Assembly (NCBI GenBank): GCA_964057225.1
Contig: OZ059899.1
Location: forward strand, 6,324,001 to 6,388,000
Origin: Auanema rhodensis
Taxonomy: Eukaryota; Nematoda; Chromadorea; Rhabditida; Rhabditidae
DNA: 64,000 nucleotides
Reading direction: 5' to 3'
Shown: piece by piece, positions 1-13,134 of the stretch
How positions within the stretch are numbered: position 1 is the stretch's first letter
Layout of the letters: the number at the start of each line of letters is the position of its first letter
Notes under the pieces: generated by a model
The model's input: only the letters and a program-made list of their open reading frames with translations
Database searches by the model: none
Told to the model about the DNA's origin: nothing
Translations under genes and position numbers: made by a program

Positions 1-218
1 AAGTATATCCTTGTCTACATGTCAAGGAGATTAAGCAAATTATGCTATTTTTAATTTTTATATTGTTCAAATGTTAAAAAATAATATTTTTTAGAGAAAT
101 AGTTTTAGGAATAAAGTATATTTGATTCATTTTTGTTCATACCCGGAAAAATATTAAACTTATTTAGTTTACTATATATATATATATATTAAATTTTTTA
201 GGAAATTAAAAGACATAC

Positions 219-275
219 CTGAATTGGCGTATGTGTTGCCAAATGTATCAATGGGTCACACGCTTGCCACGAGCC
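219..275 (-). CDS. Candidate internal exon, 19 codons
   Basis: On the minus strand an acceptor (ATTATTATAG) is followed by 57 bases open in a single frame, then a consensus donor (GTATGTC). Only the phase-0 frame is open; it reads GSWQACDPLIHLATHTPIQ. The segment is much richer in GC than its flanks. The protein family is not recognised and no neighbouring exon could be joined to it in phase, so this is a candidate exon of a gene running off the left edge, not a gene call. Confidence 0.25.
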
Positions 276-747
276 CTATAATAATATAAAATAAGTTTTT
301 AAAAAACGAATATGTCTAAAACAATAAAATCAGAGCAAAAAGATAGTTTGAAAACAGAAAAAAAGAAACATATTAAAAAGCAGTATAAATTCTTTTAGAA
401 AAAAAATGAAACAAAAAAGCAGAATATATTAGAGAATGTAGAGATAACAAAAAAAAAAGATTCTAAGCTAGTCAAGCAATAGAAAAAAAAACGAAAAAAA
501 ACGAGTGTGATAACACTGTGAAAGTTCCATCCGTAAAAAAACGAATGTCAAAAAAAAAACTGGCTCTTAAAACTCATCTCACCAATGGTTACAATTAGTA
601 GAAAGAGGCCTTTTTTGCCGATAAAAGTAGCTGATAACTCCTCTCCATAACCAAGCAAATGATCGAGAGAAGAAAAAAGGTATTAGACAGAGAAAAGGTT
701 GATTAATATATTTTCTGATAAGACCATTTAGGGACACTGTATGTTAA

Positions 748-762
748 GGGGGGGGGGGGGGG
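748..762 (+). repeat. G15 homopolymer
   Basis: An uninterrupted run of 15 guanines in AT-rich DNA. Such tracts are G-quadruplex prone and are known in C. elegans to be unstable without the FANCJ-type helicase DOG-1. Confidence 0.95.
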
Positions 763-2924
763 AATAGAGCATTGGGATTGCAAACAGTTCGCAACATTGA
801 CGCTTGAATGACCAGTGGAAAGCGAATACTGATTGCTGGACATTGAAGACATTGAAGAAATTTATTAAATCTTAATAATCCTTGTCATATTTGGATTCAG
901 TAAGGAAAGAAAATAGTTAGAATGGTATATGAGCAAAAAAGGGAAACAACGGAACCAATATTCTGAATGGATGGATGCTGCCCACTCTTTTATAAAGGAC
1001 GGGATATAACTATGATGTTTAAAGCTATTGTTCAGAGGTGAAAAAACTTGTAACATCAGCTGATATTTGAATTTACTGTGTATGTTCTCTATATCAGATC
1101 GTAGTACTGTAGATAGGAATAACGAAAAATAAACTGAGGAAGCATTGAATGTCGTTCAAACTGAACGTGAAGCTAAGCTAGATGCACATGCTTGAAAGAT
1201 ACATCTCACCTTCTTGCTTTCTTCAAAGTGAGCCATGTGAGGCTGGTCTATCCTCTACGGAACATATGCTGGATCTAGAAACATTTTTATGAAATAGAAA
1301 GCATCAGAGCTCATGGAAGAAAAATCAAGTTATTAAGTCCGAAATCAATGATGCGAGAACGATTGAGTGAAAAAATGCCAAAAAAACCGAAATACAAGGA
1401 GAAAACATAAATTGCTTGTCCGTTTAGGATTAAGAGCAGCTTCATGGGAATTAACGTGACCGACGACAAGAAAAGGGCGGTCCCCATAAAGAAGAAATCC
1501 AATTTAAGGAAGAAATTAGATAAAATTTCAGGAGCCAACGAGGTGCTCTTGGTCCAACCTTTTAGCCGAGTGTTGGTTTCTGTCTCAACTTTCAAAAAAA
1601 AACTTTTCTGTTTAAAAAAACTTCAGCACACGTTTTTGCGCTAGTAAATCGGATTAAATTGAATTGAATGGTGATGACATGAGCATGAGGAAATATTAAA
1701 AAAATGTTGGGAATGAGTCAATTGTGCTGGAAGCGAACATCGGCAGAAGTGGGACGGTAATCAAGAAGACAGTTACGATTAGACAGACGCGGACAATGAA
1801 CCGACGATGAACATTTGCGCAAAACGTCTGTCGGAGCAAAAAATTGTTGAACAAACACCATTTCTTCCGTACTTTGCGTAAAAAGAACAGATTGCAGAAT
1901 TTTGATCAGAAGAAATACGGATTGGTTCAAGCTCGAGATGCTAAAGTGCAGAAACAGCTAAACAGGATATTGTTAATTTGTAGGTAGATAAAGCAACATA
2001 GATTGGTGTAGAGGCCAATTATTCTTCTATTGTTGAATATGCTAGAAAGAGCAAGGAGATGAGTCAATTCTTCAAGTGGGGGATACAAATCTGATCAAAT
2101 GATGAGTTGATCTCAGATATTCATGAGATTAATATATGCAAACAAACTTAGCAAGGTTAAAGAACGGAAAAACAGTAGAGAACGTGAGTTTTGCAAAAAA
2201 AGTTGAAAAAACGCTTGAATTGAGAGAAAAGTACCTAAGGCTTTAAAGCCATTGACATGTATGTATGTGGTTGTGTGTTATGTTGTGTAGAAATCGATGA
2301 TGTTTCTGCCTTTTTCATGTGTGGCAGGATGGAGGGTAGAGGGAAGGAGGACCGACCTCTAAGAAGAGACGTTACTGCATGTAGCAGAGAAATATTGAAC
2401 TTGTATATTAGGTTACTAGTTTAAAAAATTGAAAATGAAAAAAAAGGTTCAGAAAATTAGTTCAGGAATCGAAAAAAAACTTTGATCGGAGGTTCCAGTT
2501 AATTATATTAATTATATATTGAAAAAGGATATAAAGAAATTTCAATTTCATTAGAGATCATGTTGTGTTTTGTTGCCTAAATGCTCAAGATATGAGTAAG
2601 ATTAGAACGAAAGAAGAGAGAAATGTTTCAAAAATTCTTTTCTTTTCAATATGTTTAGATAATTGAAAAGATAATTCTAAAATGAGAGAGGACCAGAGAA
2701 AAAAGAAGACGGAAAAGACAAAAAGCACTGCATAGTTCAACAACACAGAGTTAGCAGGAAAAAAAGGGAGGGGGATAGAAAGGTGAATGACCATCGGCTG
2801 AAATAGAACGGAAAAGGAAAAATGAGTAAAATTATTGGAAAATGAAGAATATGATAAAAGTATTTGAAGATATTTATGAAAAATGTTGAAACAAGCGAAA
2901 AAAGAAGAAAGCGAGATCGCGCGC

Positions 2925-2927
<3 letters not shown>

Positions 2928-2981
<54 letters not shown>
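2928..2981 (+). repeat. (AG)27 microsatellite
   Basis: A perfect AG dinucleotide array of 54 bases, flanked by further purine-rich DNA. The Leu/Ser reading frames of the minus strand that cross it are products of the repeat. Confidence 0.95.
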
Positions 2982-2984
<3 letters not shown>

Positions 2985-5848
2985 TAAGATGGAGAAAGAA
3001 TGGTGGACATATGAATAAGTGCGAATTATTTGATGAAGAAGATGAAAATGCTTTTTGGACATTGGCCAAAAAAAGAAAGTAGGGAAAATGTGTGTGTGAG
3101 AGAGTGGGGAGATAGAGAGAAAGGGGAATAGATGGAAAGAAATAAAGTTAGAGACAGTAGAAATAAAGAGAATTAAAATGAATACTTTGCTTAGATGTCG
3201 CTGTATTAAGCTTCCTCTCATGTGTTGCATTTTCAAACTTAGAGGACAAAATGTTATAAAAAAGATAAAAAAGAGAGAAAGAAGAAAGAAATGAGTTGAC
3301 CCTCCCACTTTGAATCAGAGAAACGTAGAGAAGATTGAGGAAAAAAGAATGAGGGAGAAGAATTGAAAGAAGGATAAGAATGCCTAGAAAAAAAGAAAAG
3401 AAAAAAATGCGAGGGACACCGCACTATGAGCTAAAATCTCGTAACAGCTGTTATTTGTAGTTTGAGTATATGTTACACGATTGTAGATCAGCACTTTTCT
3501 TTCATTGTTATTTAAAATATGAAGTAAATCTATGTAGATGTTTCGTAGAAAGAACAAAATTCATAATGCATATAGATATGTGACATGAAGGCAGATGGCC
3601 ATCCTCCAAATCTCATGATTTCAAAAAAAAATTAATGATAGAAAAAGTTGATAACAGCAATGACTTATTACACACATTGGGAATTGCATTTGATTGATGA
3701 TGAGGTTTTTCCCAACAATCTGCATCAACGTATAAGCATAGAAAAAGCACGTGCCATTCATAGCTAGCAATTCGAATAGTTAATGAATATTTGCTAAGAT
3801 TTCAGATATCCGAAAAGAACGGAGCGAGGGAGTCGATTGCTGAAGAAGTACTTCCTTATACTTTAGTATTACAGCACAAATATATAGAAAGAAACTTTTG
3901 AAATTATAAGGAAAATAGTAGAGCTAAACAGAAATGAGCAACGACTTAGTGCCACAAAAAGGATGTCGACGTCGTTTCCCATAATTGGACATAAATAGCT
4001 GTGAGTCCAAGTAGATGTCTCTCTTTTTCTTCCCTACTGATCATCAATTTTCTCTAGTTCTCTCCTACGATTCCTATTTCGTGTTCACATTTCTCAACGG
4101 TTTCATGAAAAATGCTGCAGAAGCTTGTTGCAGAAACCAGTTCATTTGCAGATCTCTGACGAGCTCTTATCCACCAACTCCACGTGTATAAATGTCCTTC
4201 TTTCGGTCTCAAAATTCTAATTCATTTCATATCATTTTCAATTTTTGATCCAAAATATATTCTGCAAGTGTGATGGGCAACGCGTTTGGATAAAAAATTC
4301 CATGTCCATACGATTGCCGTCATTATGAAGTAAAAAAATTGTGCTAATATCAATACGGCGAGGATTGCTAAAAGAAAAAGACAAAACCGAGAAAAGTTAT
4401 CAAAAATCTTGAAATTCCGTTTCTTTTTTTTTGAAAAGAGAAGCTGGAAAAAATATAATTTAAGTGAACGGTCGAAAACTGAGCTAATTTTGAAACAGTA
4501 GATTTCAGAAATTTTCTGGTTGCTAGCCGGAAACTCTTCATTTTTACTGAACTCCAGTCTAGCCCAATTACGCAACATGTAAGTTCCAAAAGAGGAATAC
4601 GCCCGCAGGGAAAATTTTTTATTGACCAAAAACTAAAAAGAAGTAAACAAGTAGCGGTTCAATGCATTGCGGCTAAATGACGTCATTACAACGGCTTATG
4701 CTCTTGAATTCTTTTTTTTTTCTTTTTTCATTTTCTACTCTCATTTTTTCTTCTCATTTTCTCTTATATTGGTCGATTGGTCCTAACATCATAAGCTCAA
4801 GTTTTCAGACATTCTCTTCACTTCACTTGTTAATTAATCCTCGATCTCTGTCGAAAAAGGTTCTAAATAAATGGTTTTGATGGTCATTTTTTGGAGCATA
4901 ATGAGTTATCTATCCATAAAAACCAAAGAACTGCAAAGAACTATACCTCAACTATATAGTAGAATGTTCATTTTCAGCTTTTTTATACTCTAATCCCGAG
5001 TATGTCATATAGCTTTCTCTATATCGCATCTATCTCTCCCACACGCACACAATATCTTTTTTAAGAATTGCCAATTTCCAATATAATATTTAAAAAAAAG
5101 ATTTCAACATTACGCTAGATTTCATTTTCATCAATAGTAGAAAGATCAGGGAACTTTTTGATAATTTAAAAAGCGAATATTCATCCGGATTCTGTTGAAA
5201 GCTTATCATCTCTTTTACCGTATATGAAATAGAAATTACTACCCCCAACTGAGTAATCAGCAGCTTAACTGAACAAAAACGGAAATCGGGCATATATGTA
5301 TGCGATTATTTTAAATCATTAATATGGCAACTAGATAAATTAATTTATTTGTTGCTATATATAAATCAAATAGCATAAGGGCTATAGTTTCAAATGCTTA
5401 GTGCTATCGTTATATATCTGTATAGGGATAATTGTGGATGAGCAGCAAAATGAAGCGTATTTAACAGTTAGAGCATACGTAATATTATAAAATTGAACCT
5501 TAAAAGATGAAATATTTGATTAATCGAATTCTAGGCTGTTAAAATCTTCGTCACACCCATTATTTCCAACATCAGCATAAGCATCATCATCATCGGCATC
5601 ATTTTCGGCCAATATTGTTGATGACAATGCGAAATGATGAAGATAAAAAAATAAAATTTAAATTATTATAGTCTGTGAATCACAATAGATCAACAGCTAT
5701 AAAGAAGTAAAAGAAAGCTATATAAAGGCAGACTAGTACATATTCAGATTTCAAAGTTTTTGTTAGTTTCTATGTTTTCAATCTATGATTGTTTTTCTTA
5801 ATTATATTTAAGATATAAGTATCTTTTCTGAGATATGAACTATTGAAC

Positions 5849-6145
5849 TCAAAAGTAGTTCAAGTTCTGAGATGATTTTTTTGAAGACAATTTGGAATCC
5901 CCATTGCGCATACGTATGACGTCTTTAGACATTATCATCGCTTCTGAAATATAAAATAAAATAATAATATAAAAAGAATAATCAGAAAGTTAATTAATGA
6001 CGACAATCAAATACGACAAAAATGTATAAAAAGTATTTAAATGATATGAATGAGATGTAAATGCTAATTAAAATACGTAAAAATTGCAAAGTTATAGTTT
6101 GCATTAGTTCTTCGTACTTTTTCCTTATATCGTCATAAGCACCAG
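5849..6145 (-). CDS. Candidate last two exons of an unidentified gene (partial)
   Basis: Two minus-strand exons join in phase. The first (6145-6077) follows acceptor CAAAATAG, enters in phase 1 and ends at GTATTT after 22 open codons that include the charged stretch AYDDIRKKYEELMQ, likely helical. The second (5943-5849) follows the strong acceptor ATATTTCAG, stays in frame for 30 codons and ends in TGA. The intron is 133 bp. The joined tail is basic and Ser-rich at its end. The upstream part of the gene is not resolved; exons at 7.5-9.6 kb on the same strand may belong to it. The family is unknown. What is seen is splice signals plus phase agreement; that it is a gene is inference. Confidence 0.4.
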
Positions 6146-7501
6146 CTATTTTGACAAAATAAAAGACAAATCAATTAACTATAATAATGAATAACTTTAT
6201 AGTATTTCACTGTTATAGTATACAGCTATAAAGAAAATTGTCTTTCACGCAAGGAAAAGCATTAGTTAGCTTTGCGTAGAAAAAAAAAGAAAAGAAAAAT
6301 ACAAATTCGATTTCCTAATTTATAAAAGAATTTCTCATATAATTAGAAACTATGTGGAAAATTATGAATATAGATCAATCACATCAAACTATAATATAGT
6401 AACTGTTAAAAGTAATTTATAGAAATGTACTTTTCATTTATGTTTTGATAATATTTTCGTCGAAATGAAATTAAAAGGCAAATGAAGTGAAGACAACGAC
6501 TAAGCTTTTTCAATTTTCTTTTTTTTTTGCAGTTCAAGAGCAACTAAAAGTGCTTTTAACTTATATCATTTAATGAATAACCAATAACTGAATGGTTTGT
6601 ATAAGAAACATGGCCACACTAGCTGATCTTTTGAAACTGGTCATTAACACATCGAACTGAATGAAAAGAAAAGACAGAACAGATGGCATATATGGAAGAT
6701 GAGAATGAAAGAGAGAAAGAAGAAAATATGAATACTCATGAAAACAGTTGCAACCTGACTTGAAGCTGAAAATTCGGCTGAATTTTTGAAGCATAACGCT
6801 TAATGAGAAAAATTATCGAAAAAGTCATATAACTAAAGAGAGAAAGAGGAAGGTATAGAGGAAGCGACTAAAGCTCGTAAGCTGAAATTTATCACAATAG
6901 AGATGACCATTTCGATAATCATGAAATGATTAGAATTTGCTTTTCCCGGACATTAATATAGTTTTGCAATGCAACAAACGAAACAAAAGTTGAACTTTAC
7001 TTCTTTTTTCAAATAAATTTAGAAATCAAGGAAGGGAAAGAAATCAAAGTTATTTCATGTGTTGTATTCAAGTAAACTTCTTCGAAAACAGTCATGTTAT
7101 TTGAAAAATAAAAGTGATAAGAACTCTGAATACAAAATTGAAAAAAACCGTTTAAGAACATTAAGATCGACATGAATGATCAAAAATAGTTAAAGTCAAA
7201 TCTTAAAATTTCTCAAAAGGAAAATTAAAAAAAAAATTTGTTTAGACAGAAAATGAATTGAAAGCAATATCTAGCTTATAGCGATAAAGATTTCTATATG
7301 AGAAAACTATAAGAAATATACGTATAATTGAAAAGCTTTCTTATTGGCGGTATATGCCATTGATTTAGCTGATCGTTGCTTTCATGTAACAGCAATCAAA
7401 CGCTCAAGGTCGTCTAGGAAATACCAGGTAAGAAGGTTCGAATAAAAGCAAAAATATTCCAAGGAACATCGTGAAAGATAAGAGAGAATGAGATATATTA
7501 A

Positions 7502-7831
7502 CTAGGAAAAGCAGTGCTGCAAACAAGTTAAAGTCCATAATTGACGGACCAGCACTGTAATGATGAGACAAACTAAAAAATGAAACATATTCTCTGGATT
7601 TGCCTCCAAAAAATAAATCAATTGCTCGACATAATATGAAACTAAATGAATTGAAACGAAAATTTCTAACAAATGTCCCAAAAACGCGAATCTTTTGAAC
7701 CAGATGTTTCTCAAATGAGGACAACAGCCGGCCTTTTTCGTGGTTGATGGCGACTGACCGGCAGACCGAAGATGAGCCGGATGGTCCATATCTTCGTTTT
7801 CGTTGCCTGATGGAAGGTCTTTTTCAGCCAT
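7502..7831 (-). CDS. Candidate exon or small membrane-protein ORF
   Basis: A minus-strand frame opens at an ATG 36 bases behind a strong acceptor-like site (TTCCATTTCTTCAG) and runs 109 codons. It has a polar, Ser/Thr-containing start, a Cys-Cys-Pro segment, and hydrophobic stretches around residues 50-70 and 85-100 that could be membrane segments. A second open frame overlaps its 3-prime half and is also hydrophobic, so an intron or frame change within the region is possible. GC content exceeds the surroundings. It lies downstream on the same strand of the candidate exon pair at 8184-9612 and could be part of the same gene. No family recognised. Confidence 0.3.
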   Translation of the reverse strand: MAEKDLPSGNENEDMDHPAHLRSAGQSPSTTKKAGCCPHLRNIWFKRFAFLGHLLEIFVSIHLVSYYVEQLIYFLEANPENMFHFLVCLIITVLVRQLWTLTCLQHCFS

Positions 7832-8183
7832 TTAAGTCTCGTGCTTCGACATCATTTTAGACTGATACATGAATAAGCTGAAGAAATGGAAAAAGCGATG
7901 AGAGAAGCAGAGTATGAGAAGATGGAGAAAATATTCCTATGTATCATTGAGCTGGAGATGATTTCAGCTCAATGCGAGGAAGCATTGCTTAAACAGGAAT
8001 AAACTCACGCGCGCAAACTTTCAATTCGAGGCAAGCTGTTAAGCTAAATGCAATTTAAAACGAAATAACTTTTTTGAAACCTTTTTTCAAAACTTGAAAT
8101 AGCTTCGTGTAGTTTGAACATGTGTTGTAAACGAAATAATTACGTTTGTGCGAGAAATCGTTTGATTTCAAATTAGTATTTAC

Positions 8184-9612
8184 CGGAATGACAATGACGA
8201 CCAAACCCAATAAAATGACTGAAACATCAACGATGCTTATGAAACAAAATAGTGAGGCGAGCACCAATTTTTGGTAACAGAAATCACGATAAGTTGCCGA
8301 ATGATGTGTATTTCGAAAGACGTTAACGTCCATCAACTCAGATGAATCAGCTTGTCTCCATACATGCTCTGCTTCTTCTTCTTCATTCCGTTATACTTTG
8401 TTCTTTCAATTCCTATATAGTATAACATATATTATGTTCTTATGTATGTTGAAAAACGAAACGAGAGAAAAGATAAGCAAAAATATAAAAACGGACTATA
8501 AGAGCTATGAAAGAAAAAGAAAAAACAAAGAAATATCATAAAGAAGAAGAAATAACAATGTCATTTGACACTTCAGAAGAAACATCAGATTAGATGTACA
8601 GCATAAAAGAACAGAGTATAGTCTTAGGACTATATATTCAGCAGAAAATCTGCTCTAAAAGTATGAACCAAATGGGTATGATTTCATTTTCTCCTATATC
8701 AATCAACCTATCTCTAGTCCTTTCATTTTCGTATCCAGAAAATGTTCTCTCACTTTTTATAGCATTTTATAACTTTAGCACGTTATATCTCTCATTTTTT
8801 CGATGCCAGCGTTGATCTTAATCCAAGGCCGGAAACAAAAGAATCTATAAAAAACTTCCCTATTTTTCCGACAAAATAAGGAACTGATTATGAATATAAA
8901 AAAGATTATCCTACACTTTTTCTATAAAGTATTTTGTACCTTAAAGATAGTAAATATAAATTAAAAAAACATATTGAAGAGGGATTTCTCTCTCATATAT
9001 GTCATTTTACAATATGTATAAATGATTTTGTATAAATGATAGAAACGCATGAGCCATGAGCCGAATGGTGCTAAAAGCACCAAATGGCCCTTTTTCACTT
9101 CTTCTCTTTAACTAAGGTCATGACAGGTTAAATATTTACGACAGTAAGGAAGACGTGAACCCAAAAGGGTAATAAACAAATAACAATACAGGTATCAGAT
9201 CAGAGAGAAAGACGGTTAATGCCTAAGAAGAGAAATAGCCGAAGATCCAGCTGTAAATGGCTCAGTCGTTCTGCTATGCTATGGTGCAACTAATATGGCC
9301 TTTCAATTATAACTCACATACAGATTTCTTTGCTTTTATGTATATCAAAATCTATCGTCCCTCTTGTTTGAGAATATGGAAAATCGGAAACGTTGCTTCC
9401 AATAAATTGAAAAATTGAAAAAGAAATACTTAGATAATTTAGAGAAATACGAGGGAGAAAGACAAACACATTTCTTCTCATAATGTGCCGTGAGCTTGGA
9501 ATACAATAATGATGAGTGCCATCTGCCATTTTCGGTTTATCCACCCCGTATTTCGAGCTGGCCGTTGGCGATGTTGCAGGGTTGTCAGCATTCACGATGA
9601 CGTCGTCATGTG
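8184..9612 (-). CDS. Candidate pair of internal exons of a membrane protein (partial)
   Basis: Exon A spans 9612-9470: after an AAG acceptor it is open for 47 codons, polar and Ser/Lys-rich, and ends at donor GTGTTTG in phase 0. Exon B spans 8366-8184: entered in phase 0 after CAGAG, it is open for 61 codons and ends at donor GTAAATA in phase 0. Exon B starts polar and ends with a hydrophobic run of about 30 residues from YQKLVLASLFCF onward, good for one or two membrane segments. The junction between A and B is in frame, separated by an intron of about 1.1 kb. Acceptor sites are weak, so exon starts are uncertain. The family was not recognised; it may connect to the exons at 7.5 and 5.8-6.1 kb. 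Confidence 0.35.
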
Positions 9613-9689
9613 CTTGGCGTAGGATTTAGCCATTCAAGCAATCTGCTGTTCTTCGCAAAAATGAGTTCAATATATGTTTGAATATATCC

Positions 9690-9703
9690 TTCTCTCTCTC
9701 TCT

Positions 9704-9743
<40 letters not shown>

Positions 9744-9770
9744 TATATATATATATATTTATATTTATAT
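9690..9770 (+). repeat. CT and TA simple repeats
   Basis: A (TC)n run is followed directly by a long (TA)n run and further TA-rich DNA. No coding signal. Confidence 0.9.
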
Positions 9771-12747
9771 ATAATGTGATTCGTTTAAATATAATAAAAT
9801 GGTTTGAAGAGAAAACTAAAGGGATGAGAAATCAGTAGGATGGACAGAAAAAAAACTGTAAGCAATGTGTTCATTGAGTTTGTTGAATGGTACAATGACG
9901 TTTTGTTATGTTTCGAATGATAGAACCATGGAATATGGGCCAACGAGAAGAGAAAAGACAATTTTTGTTTCAAGAATCTGACGTACGAATATATATCTAA
10001 GGCTCAACACGCTCAAAGGACTTATAATTCTACGGACGGAACTGAAAAAGCCATATATGCAAATGAGGAAAGAAAGAAAAGTTTGGACAGGATCAATCTC
10101 TCAAAAGAACGCTACTCTCTAGAGACTTGAAGATGATTTTAACATCTTTCGTTTTTTGTTATTGAAAAGAATATAGATATAGTTAATATACTCATTTTGA
10201 GCCATTTGATTTCCCAGTAATGAAAATTGAAATAATAAACATCAGATAAGATTCTCTAATTATTTTCAATTGAAGAAAGGACATAGACAAGCCGTTCGAT
10301 AGCCAGACCCATAAATGTCAGTGGCAGGTGGCTGAGAACGATTGAAAGAATATTTTTATTTTGGCTCAGTAGATCAGAAAAAAAAGTGGAGAAAGAAAAG
10401 AAAAATAACTGAAATCGATTAGTAATATCGATTTTATGAAGAAAGACGTATCTCTTTTTTCGTCGGAGACATCTGTAGAATGTAGAAAAAAAATTGAAAA
10501 GTCACCACAGAGCAACTATATTGCTCAAAACCGAAACGGTCATCAAAACTCATATCTATTGAGTACGTTTCACATACATCCAGCGAAATGAGCAGTGGCT
10601 GTGAAAAGGGAAAAGGTAGATATTGAAATAATAATACTTCAAGATATAATATAAATGAAAATTTGTCAATGGGTATTATATATTATTAATTAAAAAAAAG
10701 TAACTGAGAGAAATATTCAGTAGCATTATTTCTCGTTGTCCTTTTAGTAGAAAAATAGAATAAGATACAGAAAAATAAAAATTGCTTGAAATAGTTGAGT
10801 GCAATCATTTCGTTTATGTTAAAAACTGAAAATGAATGTATTAAGAGCAAAAAAATAGATTTGCAATGTCTAATTCAAACGAAAATAAAATGTAAAGAAA
10901 ATGAAGTGCATGATTAAGATAGATGCTAAAAAATTGCCATTTACAGCTATTTTTTTGGTGAAAAAATTTTTTGTAGGTTGTAAATTCTATTTTTTACAAG
11001 TATTTTCAGTTATTTTTTCCGAAAAAAAAATATAGGAATTAAGAAAAAAAGTACATGATAAAAAAATGAAATATTAAGGCGAAAACATCTATTCCAACAA
11101 TATATAATACAAAATCAAGACTCAGCTGGAGGAAGGACCCTGGGTTGGTGGCTTGGCCTGATGGGGGAGGGGCTGTCCCCAAAAGGTCATTGGCGGTCGT
11201 AGGCGCCTAAAAATGCGCCATTGTTGATTGAAACATAGAGTGCAACGCGTAAACAACAAAACTAAACACAGCGGTTATAGAGGTTTAGACGTGGAGAGAT
11301 ATCGTAGCTATTGTATGAGAGACTACTCCACTGAATAGAGGGGCAGATGACAGAAAGAGATAGATGAGAGAGCAACCCGGCTGGAGATTGTTTTTCACGT
11401 GTGACCACTGCCTGCTTCTCTAGTGGCCTCTGCATAGAGTACGCTATCTGACAGAGCGGTCAGCCTGATATCTCGCCCTGTTTAGGGCGGTCACTTAAGG
11501 TCAGCAAATAGAAAATATGCGATAAAAGTAGAACCAACCGGGAAAAGAGAACCTGGGATAGAGGAGAGAAAATGTTGAGATAGAGGGATAGGGATAGAAA
11601 AATATAAAAATAGGAGGGACAACAGAGAGTAATGATGTAGAGAGAACAAGAAAAAGAGGAAAAAAGAGAGAAATATAAAGACAGAAATAATAAAAGAATA
11701 GATAGAAAACTGAAGAGTAAAAGGCAAGCAGACGAGAAGATGAAAAGAGAAGTGGCTCGTCAGTCTGATTATGATGGGACTGAGAAACTGAATAAGATAG
11801 AATGAAGTTACATAGAGGAAAGGGAGAGAAAACGGTCCGTTCATTTTTGCTAAGAACTTTGAATCTATCCGGCTACGGTACATTTTGCCTGATAAACCGA
11901 GGTTTGAACGCCAAAAAAAGAATATTTTAAAAAATTAATATAATCAGCATAAAATATTGTGTTCATCATCAATAAATGAATGCTAAAAAGTACATAATAT
12001 AAAAGTACATACACGTTGTCCCGGAAACGCGAGTGTGTACCTGCTCTACTCGTCTATAAGGACATTTCATATGAAAAAAATGAATTTGTGCGTCAGGGAC
12101 TGACGATCTGGGGCAATAAGAGATATCTTGTGAAGTTGGTCTGCAAAAATTTTCAATAGCATGGAAGATGAGAAAATAAGAAGTTCAAAAAAGCTTAAGA
12201 TTAGTAACTTTCAATCAGGGATAAGAATAATAGTTATGGCAAAATATATCTGCAAATGAACAGAAATATGGCATAGAGAAGCAAGAATAGAAGGATAAAA
12301 TTGTTGCAGGTTGAGGACATATATGGTCACAAACTACATCAGCTTCAGATGACATTTTCTATCGTATACATAAAAATCTATTCATCTGTAGCTTTAATGC
12401 ATTTTCGTCAGCTAGGAATTCGAAGCCGATAAGTAAGAGGTTTTTTCTTATCTAAAACAATAGACTAGCCCTGAGAATAAGATGCATAACTGAATAAGGT
12501 AGAAGAAACAAAAAATGAATAATGAAGAGTAGAAATGAACAAAAATCATTTTGGATATGGAAAGAAAAGAAAAATAGTGGACCAAGAGGGCAAAGAAGAA
12601 TAGATGGCCAGAGGGGTAGTGGACTGAACGTCCATCCATCTATTTCTTTCTTTTTCTCTACCTCTTTTTGATACTCTCTAATTTTCTAATTGTCTGATAC
12701 TCTGCAGTAGCATTACTATTCATATTTAATCTCTTTCTTTTACTTCT

Positions 12748-12832
12748 CTAGGACAGGCGTGCTCTCTCATCTCGTCCCGTATGCAAATGAATGTTTTCGG
12801 GGGTGGCACTAGAGCTGACCAAAGGGGTGGGG
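12748..12832 (-). CDS. Candidate terminal exon, 27 codons plus stop
   Basis: A strong minus-strand acceptor (GTTTTATTTCTCCCAG) is followed by a frame that is entered in phase 2 and reads 27 codons to TAG. The tail is Pro/Ser-rich, then polar, ending TGRDERARLS. Base composition is far richer in GC than the flanks. The other two frames either stop early or look less natural. It would be the last coding exon of a gene lying to the right; the exon at 14077-14131 has the same entry phase, so the two may be alternative ends of one gene. Family unknown. Confidence 0.35.
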
Positions 12833-13084
12833 CTGGGAGAAATAAAACAGATAGATGAGAGTGGACGGTTGGTTAGTTGGCTGGTCATATGAAGAATAAG
12901 GAGAAAAGGGAACGAGGAAAACAGAAAGAAAGAGAGAACGATGAAAAGAAAAAGAAACAGAGAGAATGAGAGCACTGAAACAAGAGAAAACCAAATGTTA
13001 GAAGAACAAAATAGTAAGAAAAGAGAAATAGAGAGAACAGAAGGGCAGATACACACGAAAAGTAAAATAGTAGAATATATATAT

Positions 13085-13134
13085 ATATAGAGATAGAGAG
13101 ATAGAGAGAGAGTGAGAGAGAGAGAGCAGAGAGC
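13085..13134 (+). repeat. Imperfect TA and GA simple repeat
   Basis: TA repeats pass into GATAGA and GA repeats. The Leu/Ser/Tyr minus-strand reading frame across this region is a repeat translation. Confidence 0.85.

Larger units (their letters stand above)
1..5848. other. Purine-rich, mostly noncoding stretch with weak exon-like islands
   Basis: No gene can be assigned. The + strand is rich in A and G, so the minus strand gives long Phe/Leu/Ser reading frames with no domain character. A few GC-richer islands have splice-like borders on the minus strand: 583-630 (acceptor TTATCAG, donor GTGAGA), 1210-1254 (15 codons ending KKV-free at donor GTGAGA) and 1718-1930 (two open frames, one of them strongly hydrophobic). 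Their reading phases do not link into one model, so none is called as a gene. Confidence 0.3.

Noticed and set aside
2585-3308. Three overlapping minus-strand ORFs of 110-144 codons
   Set aside because: They are translations of the AG27 microsatellite and flanking purine-rich DNA: long Leu-Ser runs in every frame.
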